Part shown: positions 1 to 5,003 of the stretch, in pieces
Numbering within the stretch: position 1 is the first letter of the stretch
How the letters are laid out: each line of letters starts with the position of its first letter
Assembly (NCBI GenBank): GCA_002172355.2
Contig: NHGH02000011.1
Coordinates: 36,293 to 41,295 of the forward strand
DNA length: 5,003 nt
Reading direction: 5' to 3'
Origin: Euryarchaeota archaeon TMED132
Lineage (GTDB): Archaea; Thermoplasmatota; Poseidoniia; Poseidoniales; Poseidoniaceae
Notes under the pieces: generated by a model
Databases searched by the model: none
What the model saw: the letters and a program-made list of their open reading frames with translations, nothing else
What the model was told of the DNA's origin: nothing
Program-made: the position numbers and the translations under genes

Positions 1-2835
1 GTCGGATATGGTGTAGGGCTATACATGATGGGAATGACAGGGGTCATAATATTGATCGCAGAATTTATCTTCGATCCTGATTCATTTTTCGTGCCCGGCT
101 TATACATAATTGGACTATTAATATTGATTCCAATCTTAATTTCTCCTTGGGAGACACTGAATGCTCAGTTGACTAGTAAGAAGCAAAAATCTCTCACAGG
201 AAGTAAGATAATTATTTTCTTTCGTAGGACCTTTACACTGATAATACTTGTTTCCTCTACTTTAGCAGTTCTATACTATGGGATGAACAAGTCTGATGAC
301 TTATTCATTGAACCTGTATGGTTGGCTGCTGCAATGCTTGTTTTTATGGCGCCAACGATTTTTGCATATGGCAGGATTATGGGTGCATCTTGGAATATGC
401 TTTTGATAAACAAGTGGAGAACTTCCAATGGCCGTAAAAATCCTATTGACCCAGACAAGGCAGGAATTTTAAATCGTTTATTCTCGTTGATTCTTGTTAT
501 TTTTCTACTAACAATGCCTCTTACCGCATTGAATGGTATAGTGACAGTAATTCATGTACTACTAAACGAACCAACTAATTCTACAGAAGTTTTGAATTAT
601 GGTGGTATTATTGGCCATTCCTTGTATGAACGTATTGATATTATTTCTGAAATTTTATTCGAATGGGAAATAATAAAGAGTATGCCCCAGTTTTTATCAC
701 TTTATCTTTCATTAAATATTGCTATTGTAGGTCTTGCCTTCATATTTGAATTAACTAGAAACTTAGTACTTGGTGGTCAAACATTTGGTGGCGTATTCGG
801 TGTGACACTTGATACTCCTCGTGAAATTCGCTCCGAAGTTAGTGCACAAACAAGGCAATTGAAATTTGCTTTCGCTGGATTTTCGGGATATACTGTACTA
901 TTGCTAGTTCTGGTTTGTTACAAAGAATTTGGCTCTTTGATGCCTTTTACAGATTGGATTGAATCTAGGGGATTCGATGAAGGTATGCGTCTTTTGACTA
1001 CGTGGATGTTTATCGCTGTTGGACAAACAGTTTTCCTATTAACTTGGCTAGTATCCATAATTAAATATTCATCTCTACGTAACCTAAGATTTGACTTGAA
1101 CCCAGATGAGAGGAGAGAAGGTGCGGTTAAACTTGCAGGTGGCGACTGGATGAGAACACTTGTAGATGAAGCAGCACTAGAGGAAGACATCGATTCATTA
1201 ATTCAATTTCAGAGGCGTTCATTAGATGGTGACCCTTCATTGATCAGGCATGAAAAAGCAAGAGCTCGAATGTGGGAACTATCCATTCGAGGTTTGTGGC
1301 CTTTAGCAATAGAAGAGGCTAGAAAAGTATTAGCACAATCAGGTGGAGATGACGATATTGCTAGAATGCTGATTGCAGTAGGACACATGGCCTCTAGACG
1401 TCTTGATGCTGCTAGAGAAGCCCTTCACGGTCTTGAGCAACCGGAGGGATATGATGAACCAGAATTACTCAGTTTCGTTTGTGAATGGCTAGACCCATGG
1501 CAAGGAAATGTCGATGAAGATGATTTTTGGGATTGGGAAAATAATTCTTGTATTGACCATATTCAAAGTACTATGCAAATGATAAGAAACTGGAATCCCA
1601 AACAGAGTTTAGAGGTCATTCACAAAGATAGATTATCGCGTGTCGGTCAATTATCCCTAGTCTCACTTTTACGAGCTCAAAGAATGCACGATGATGCACT
1701 TGATATTTCTTTGAAGTTAGTTAGGGCTGACCCAACTGGAGTCCGACCAAGGATTGCTGCCGCACTGTGTCTTATCGATAAGGGTGATTGGCATAGCGCA
1801 AGGTCAATTGAGAAAGAACTTCTTGAGAGTGATTCGAATGACCCTAGAGTTCTAGCACTTTCGACAATTCTTGGGCAATCAATGGATGAAGAGGAATTTG
1901 AAGTTGCTTTGGTAACCGGCGAGGGCAAGAAAATGAAAAAATGGATTAACAGTGCTCCAGTAAATTCAGTTGCGGCACTGGGGATCAAAGGTGGAATGGA
2001 TGAAGCGATTAATGCTAATGTTCTAGTCACAGCTCATGAAGCAACAAGACGTTCTATGCCTCCTAGGTATTCATCTGGTAGGCTAACCCTTGTTGCTAAT
2101 GTCTTAATTCTGGTGCCAATGTGGATCTTATTAGGGATTTATGTTGGTTCTGTTAGAACTGATATTCAAGGAGCAGCAGTTTCAGTAACTTTATTGCTTC
2201 TTCATTATTCTTCTAGGAGATTACTATCGCAACAGAGGCGACAGATTAGACATAGAGACCAGAAGGCTATGGTCGCATATGCAAAGAGAATGAGGAGATT
2301 TAAGGTGACCCCGAATAAATCGAATATCCCTGTTGGAACTCACTTATTATTATCTGGCATATTAGTCACAGTCAATGGAGTGGTTTTGGATATTGGAGTA
2401 CCTGCATGGCTCACTGAACATCTCCCAAAAGACTCTGACAAAACAGTTAGAGCAAGATTGAAAAGACGTAGTAAAAAGATAGCAAAATCTAGGCCACCTA
2501 GGCTTCAACCATTGGGTGAAGGGTGGTGGTTGAAGAGACCTAAGGAAGAAGGTTCTGAAGTTCCAGCATTGGAGAGATTAATTGGCGCTGTTGCATATAG
2601 AGGAAGAACATCCTATATAGATAGAAAATCCGGTAAAAATAGACGACCAACTGGAATAGTTAGGGCCTCTCCTAAACCAGCGCATTCTGTAGATTTAGGT
2701 TCTAGAGGCATTCCAACCAATACAAGAAAGTCTGAGCGTAGATCTAAATTACCAAAAAACAATCCAAATGTTAGAGTTGGCAATTCTAAAAATTTGCCTG
2801 GTTATGGTGGAAAAAACAGGAGACCTCCTGTTTGA
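1..2835 (+). CDS. Large multi-pass membrane protein with TPR-like middle region and basic C-terminal tail (5' partial, function unknown)
   Basis: I do not recognise this protein. Residues are counted from the first in-window Met (base 25), which gives 936 residues. The frame is open to base 1 and adds VGYGVGLY, which completes a helix too short if translation began at 25, so the start probably lies upstream. Likely membrane helices are at about -7 to 16, 22-40, 69-86, 95-116, 151-178, 222-242, 281-299 and 322-346. Residues 375-625 look soluble and helical, with TPR-like helix pairs near 412-470 and 541-612 and an acidic Trp-rich insert (W488, W492, W502, W504). A membrane hairpin follows at 687-709 and 714-730. 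The tail (801-936) has 37 Lys/Arg and about 10 Asp/Glu. Basic loops at 51-61, 130-151 and 243-280 place the TPR region and tail in the cytoplasm. A scaffold or assembly role is conceivable but is only inference. The stop codon is TGA at 2833-2835, inside an inverted repeat. I am confident this is a real gene; its function is unknown. Confidence 0.9.
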   Translation, partial: VGYGVGLYMMGMTGVIILIAEFIFDPDSFFVPGLYIIGLLILIPILISPWETLNAQLTSKKQKSLTGSKIIIFFRRTFTLIILVSSTLAVLYYGMNKSDDLFIEPVWLAAAMLVFMAPTIFAYGRIMGASWNMLLINKWRTSNGRKNPIDPDKAGILNRLFSLILVIFLLTMPLTALNGIVTVIHVLLNEPTNSTEVLNYGGIIGHSLYERIDIISEILFEWEIIKSMPQFLSLYLSLNIAIVGLAFIFELTRNLVLGGQTFGGVFGVTLDTPREIRSEVSAQTRQLKFAFAGFSGYTVLLLVLVCYKEFGSLMPFTDWIESRGFDEGMRLLTTWMFIAVGQTVFLLTWLVSIIKYSSLRNLRFDLNPDERREGAVKLAGGDWMRTLVDEAALEEDIDSLIQFQRRSLDGDPSLIRHEKARARMWELSIRGLWPLAIEEARKVLAQSGGDDDIARMLIAVGHMASRRLDAAREALHGLEQPEGYDEPELLSFVCEWLDPWQGNVDEDDFWDWENNSCIDHIQSTMQMIRNWNPKQSLEVIHKDRLSRVGQLSLVSLLRAQRMHDDALDISLKLVRADPTGVRPRIAAALCLIDKGDWHSARSIEKELLESDSNDPRVLALSTILGQSMDEEEFEVALVTGEGKKMKKWINSAPVNSVAALGIKGGMDEAINANVLVTAHEATRRSMPPRYSSGRLTLVANVLILVPMWILLGIYVGSVRTDIQGAAVSVTLLLLHYSSRRLLSQQRRQIRHRDQKAMVAYAKRMRRFKVTPNKSNIPVGTHLLLSGILVTVNGVVLDIGVPAWLTEHLPKDSDKTVRARLKRRSKKIAKSRPPRLQPLGEGWWLKRPKEEGSEVPALERLIGAVAYRGRTSYIDRKSGKNRRPTGIVRASPKPAHSVDLGSRGIPTNTRKSERRSKLPKNNPNVRVGNSKNLPGYGGKNRRPPV
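2814..2833. repeat. Inverted repeat 1 at the 3' end of the membrane protein gene
   Basis: The arms AAACAGGA (2814-2821) and TCCTGTTT (2826-2833) are perfect complements around the four-base loop GACC. The next pair, G2822-C2825, would also match but would leave a two-base loop. The stem is preceded by further A residues (2811-2813) and ends in TTT, which resembles a short intrinsic-terminator fold, although the T run is only three bases. It encodes the last codons of the gene, so it may be partly constrained by the protein. Its right arm shares TTT (2831-2833) with the second inverted repeat. Confidence 0.5.
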
Positions 2836-2855
2836 ATTCAATCAATGAATTCAAA
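2831..2855. repeat. Inverted repeat 2 spanning the stop codon and the gap before glyA
   Basis: TTTGAATTCA (2831-2840) and TGAATTCAAA (2846-2855) form a perfect 10-bp stem around ATCAA (2841-2845). Each arm contains the self-complementary octamer TGAATTCA (2833-2840 and 2846-2853). The element is therefore both an inverted repeat and a direct repeat, with centres 13 bp apart. The TGA stop (2833-2835) of the membrane protein gene is part of the left arm. No T tract follows the right arm, so it is not a standard intrinsic terminator. A hairpin in the glyA leader or a two-site operator are both possible. Confidence 0.55.
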
Positions 2856-2879
2856 GACCGTATGCACTGACGCTAAACC

Positions 2880-4193
2880 ATGAGCAGAGATAATGGTTCA
2901 TGGACGCCAAGTGATTCTACCGTTTCAAAGGCTAAGAAAGTATTAGATGCGACTGCTTCCAGTGGTGAACTTTACCGTAACGGACTTGGAATGATTGCTT
3001 CGGAAAATATCGTATCTCCAATGGTACAAAAAATAGTTGCAAGTGACTTGCATGGCAGATATGCTGAAGGTCTACCTGGGAGGAGATATTACCAAGGTTG
3101 TGATGACTTTGATACAATCGAAAGTTTAGGAATAGAACTTGCAAGATCTGTTTTTAATGCACCCTTTGCCAACATTCAGTCTACATCTGGTACTGTTTCA
3201 AATATTGCTGCTTTGAAGGCATTAGCAAAACCAGGTGATAAAATAACGGCAGTTTCAACTGCAGATGGAGGACATATATCTCATGCCAGAATGGGTGCTG
3301 TTGGTCTTCGCGACCTTGACCTATCCACTTATCCATGGGATGAAGATAGAATGGAACCTGATATTGATGGAGCTTGTGCACTTATCCGAGAAATCCAACC
3401 AAAAGTTTCACTAATCGGACAGTCTGTATTTTTATTCCCAACTCCATTGAGAGAAATAGCAGATGCCGCCCATGAAGTAGGTTCAACTGTAATGTATGAC
3501 GGTGCACATGTACTAGGCTTGATTGCTGGAGGAGTATTCCAAGACCCACTTCGTGAAGGTGCTGATGTTATGACTGGTTCCTCTCACAAGACTTTCCCAG
3601 GGCCTCAGGGTGGATTTTTACTTTCATCAAGTGAGGATGAAAAAATGCACAAGAGATTGAATAATGCTATTTTTCCTGGAGTTTGTTCGTCATATCATTT
3701 ACACCATGTCGCAGGTAAAGTGGTTGCATTAGCTGAATTTGAAGAGTATGGTCAATCCTATGCAGAAAATATTGTTAAGAATGCTCAATCATTTGCTCAG
3801 GCTTTGGCTGCTGAAGGTTTTGATGTACTTGCAGAAAGTCGTAATTATACCGCATCTCACCAGGTCTTAACTAGACACGGTGGAACTGATTCAGGCGCTG
3901 GAGCAAAAGCTGCTGACTTACTTGAGCAGGCTGGAATAATCACCAACATGAATATGCTTCCAGGTGATACTAAGGCTCTTTCACCTTCAGGACTCAGGCT
4001 TGGAGTTCAAGAATTGACCAGAGTTGGCATGGGTACTAATGAAATGCAGGAAGTAGCATCTCTATATGCTAGAGTTCTATTGAAAAATGAAAATCCAAGT
4101 TTGGTTAAAGAAGATGTTAAGAATCTAAAATCTAATTTCCAAATTATTCGTTATTGTTTCAATGAGTCTAATCAATCCGGTTATCCATTGTAG
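2880..4193 (+). CDS. glyA: Serine hydroxymethyltransferase, archaeal type
   Basis: This cytoplasmic PLP enzyme (fold type I) interconverts serine and glycine with transfer of a one-carbon unit to tetrahydrofolate or, in some archaea, tetrahydromethanopterin; the sequence does not show which. It has 437 residues, about 20 more than many family members. Visible family motifs are ASEN (40-43), RYAEGLPGRRYYQG (60-73, with E63), the phosphate-binding SGT (103-105), GGHISH (130-135, H132 expected to stack on PLP), YDGAH (206-210, D207 expected to contact the PLP ring nitrogen), SSHKTFPGPQGG (234-245, K237 the expected Schiff-base lysine) and LRLG (372-375, R373 expected to bind the substrate carboxylate). 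All key residues are present, so it should be active. GGHISH and HKTFPGPQGG look archaeal. The ATG at 2880 is the first in-frame start near the N-terminus. It has no clear Shine-Dalgarno sequence and sits 44 bases after the upstream stop. Stop is TAG at 4191-4193. It is probably co-transcribed with the next gene. Confidence 0.96.
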   Translation: MSRDNGSWTPSDSTVSKAKKVLDATASSGELYRNGLGMIASENIVSPMVQKIVASDLHGRYAEGLPGRRYYQGCDDFDTIESLGIELARSVFNAPFANIQSTSGTVSNIAALKALAKPGDKITAVSTADGGHISHARMGAVGLRDLDLSTYPWDEDRMEPDIDGACALIREIQPKVSLIGQSVFLFPTPLREIADAAHEVGSTVMYDGAHVLGLIAGGVFQDPLREGADVMTGSSHKTFPGPQGGFLLSSSEDEKMHKRLNNAIFPGVCSSYHLHHVAGKVVALAEFEEYGQSYAENIVKNAQSFAQALAAEGFDVLAESRNYTASHQVLTRHGGTDSGAGAKAADLLEQAGIITNMNMLPGDTKALSPSGLRLGVQELTRVGMGTNEMQEVASLYARVLLKNENPSLVKEDVKNLKSNFQIIRYCFNESNQSGYPL

Positions 4194-4202
4194 GTTTTGT
4201 CA

Positions 4203-5003
4203 ATGCCATTAATTGATTCTGGAGAATCTATGGTCGATTATGATTTTACACGTCAATTTAAGGAATATTTTTCCATGACTGATGAAGGTTCGATAAAAGA
4301 TCCTCACAATCATGACTGGATGGTATGGAGTATCACTGATATCGAACGATGGTGGGGTATTTTTGAAACTAATTTAGCAGTTCCTTTCGGAAGAAAATTA
4401 TTCAATAGTTGTTGTGATGAAGAGGAATATCAAATTCATGTAAATGAAATTATCAAATCTGGATGGTTCAAAAAATCGGGAAATTTGAAAAGGCTCTCCA
4501 ATCGATGGAGTTTGTTTGGCTGGGGGAGACTAAATATTGAATCTAATCTTATCATGACAAAATTACCTTCTAGTATTGCGTCTGGTTTTGCTGTAGCAGG
4601 TATTGAAAGTTTTAACAAAGTAAGATATAAATCAGAATGGAAACAAATTAATCAAACCGAAATATTACTAGAACTTAATCGGGATATTAATGAGTTGCCA
4701 ATGGCCAAAAAGCATACTCAATTGCCGTGGGTTTGTCAAAAAGATTCTTTGGCCAATAAATCATTAGATTTTGAACTTGAATCACGGGAATTAGGTTGGT
4801 CAGTTGAGGGTGAGGCTATGTTAATTTTACCCGTTTCCTTATTCTCTAGGTTATTCTATTCGACTTTAGGTTCGAACACATCTCTTGGTGCAGAGATATT
4901 AGACTCTTGGAATGTCACAGGAATTGAAAGTAAATTCATCAAGCCACTGATATTAGCGTCATATTCTTCTTACCAATTATTTCTAAACTCAGATAAACAT
5001 GTT
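4203..5003 (+). CDS. Trp-rich soluble protein of unknown function (3' partial)
   Basis: I do not recognise this protein. The frame is open for 267 codons and runs off the right edge of the window, so the C-terminus is missing. No membrane helix or signal peptide is visible, so it is probably cytoplasmic. It has eleven Trp residues in 267, including the pair W50-W51 and the clusters W39/W42 and W102/W107, plus a Cys pair at 70-71. It reads as mixed helix and strand. GW at 106-107 and GW at 198-199 open two stretches of about 40 residues that each end in a Trp (146 and 236), which hints at two related domains, but identity between them is low. The start is uncertain. ATG 4203 lies nine bases after the glyA stop with AGGT at 4192-4195. 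ATG 4230 (codon 10) has GGAG at 4221-4224 five bases upstream. Codons are AT-rich. The spacing suggests one transcript with glyA; that does not establish a role in one-carbon metabolism. Confidence 0.85.
   Translation, partial: MPLIDSGESMVDYDFTRQFKEYFSMTDEGSIKDPHNHDWMVWSITDIERWWGIFETNLAVPFGRKLFNSCCDEEEYQIHVNEIIKSGWFKKSGNLKRLSNRWSLFGWGRLNIESNLIMTKLPSSIASGFAVAGIESFNKVRYKSEWKQINQTEILLELNRDINELPMAKKHTQLPWVCQKDSLANKSLDFELESRELGWSVEGEAMLILPVSLFSRLFYSTLGSNTSLGAEILDSWNVTGIESKFIKPLILASYSSYQLFLNSDKHV
4221..4224 (+). promoter_or_regulatory. Possible Shine-Dalgarno sequence for an internal start at 4230
   Basis: GGAG lies five bases before the in-frame ATG at 4230 and matches the anti-Shine-Dalgarno end expected of archaeal 16S rRNA. 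It is the best such match next to any start in this window, since glyA itself shows none. It favours a protein nine residues shorter than the 4203 start would give. A four-base match can arise by chance. Confidence 0.4.

Noticed and set aside
918..2030. Reverse-strand open frames opposite the membrane protein gene (918-1190 and 1677-2030).
   Set aside because: They lie entirely opposite a well-supported gene. Their Ser-rich and low-complexity translations are typical of antisense shadows, and no ribosome site is seen.
2503..2535. Perfect 9-bp inverted repeat CTTCAACCA / TGGTTGAAG with a 15-base loop inside the membrane protein gene.
   Set aside because: It is fully coding, and a stem of this length with this loop range is expected about once by chance in 5 kb. 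There is no supporting context.
2781..2816. A-rich stretch (TCTAAAAATTTG and a six-A run) considered as a TATA box for glyA.
   Set aside because: It lies inside coding sequence, does not match an archaeal TATA/BRE pattern well, and sits too far upstream for a short-leader transcript of glyA.
2932..3381. Reverse-strand open frames inside glyA (2932-3144 and 3181-3381).
   Set aside because: They are shadows of a confidently identified conserved enzyme, with His/Gln-rich translations unlike real proteins.
4200..4216. Short inverted repeat TCAAT / ATTGA around the start of the third gene.
   Set aside because: It has only five A/T-rich pairs with a seven-base loop, which is too weak to support a regulatory structure.
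4436..4618. Reverse-strand open frame of 60 codons inside the third gene.
   Set aside because: The + strand frame is open across the whole 801 bases and follows glyA closely; the reverse frame has no independent support.
1..5003. Search for CRISPR repeats, tRNA or rRNA genes, insertion sequences, toxin-antitoxin or defence genes.
   Set aside because: I saw no regularly spaced repeats, cloverleaf elements, transposase motifs or defence-type domains. Nearly all the sequence is explained by three co-directional genes.

Overview
The window is an AT-rich stretch (three lines sampled by eye gave 23 to 38% G+C, lowest in the last gene) that is densely coded on the + strand only. It holds the 3' part of a very large membrane protein gene, a complete serine hydroxymethyltransferase gene (glyA), and the 5' part of an unrecognised soluble protein gene. 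The glyA product carries archaeal-type signatures (RYAEGLPGRRYYQG, GGHISH, HKTFPGPQGG). Together with the AT-rich composition and the large multi-pass membrane protein, this suggests an uncultivated euryarchaeon, perhaps a marine one such as Poseidoniales (Marine Group II/III). That placement is inference: only glyA gives a phylogenetic signal readable by eye, and no rRNA or other marker is present.

Layout: bases 1-2835 encode a protein of at least 944 residues whose frame is still open at base 1, so its start is probably outside the window. It has about eight N-terminal membrane helices, a soluble helical TPR-like middle, a second membrane hairpin and a strongly basic C-terminal tail. Bases 2814-2855 hold two adjoining perfect inverted repeats. 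They cover the end of that gene, its stop codon and the first part of the 44-base gap before glyA. Bases 2880-4193 are glyA. Nine bases later (or 36, depending on the start chosen) a third gene begins and runs off the right edge at 5003.

The three genes share an orientation and glyA and the third gene almost touch, so those two are probably co-transcribed. glyA links serine and glycine metabolism to the one-carbon pool. I see no functional link between it and either neighbour. I found no tRNA or rRNA gene, CRISPR array, insertion sequence, integrase or defence gene, and no stretch over 300 bases lacks a gene. The least explained items are the tandem inverted repeats at 2814-2855, the architecture of the large membrane protein, and the Trp-rich unknown protein after glyA. 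I do not see convincing evidence of a new multi-gene system.
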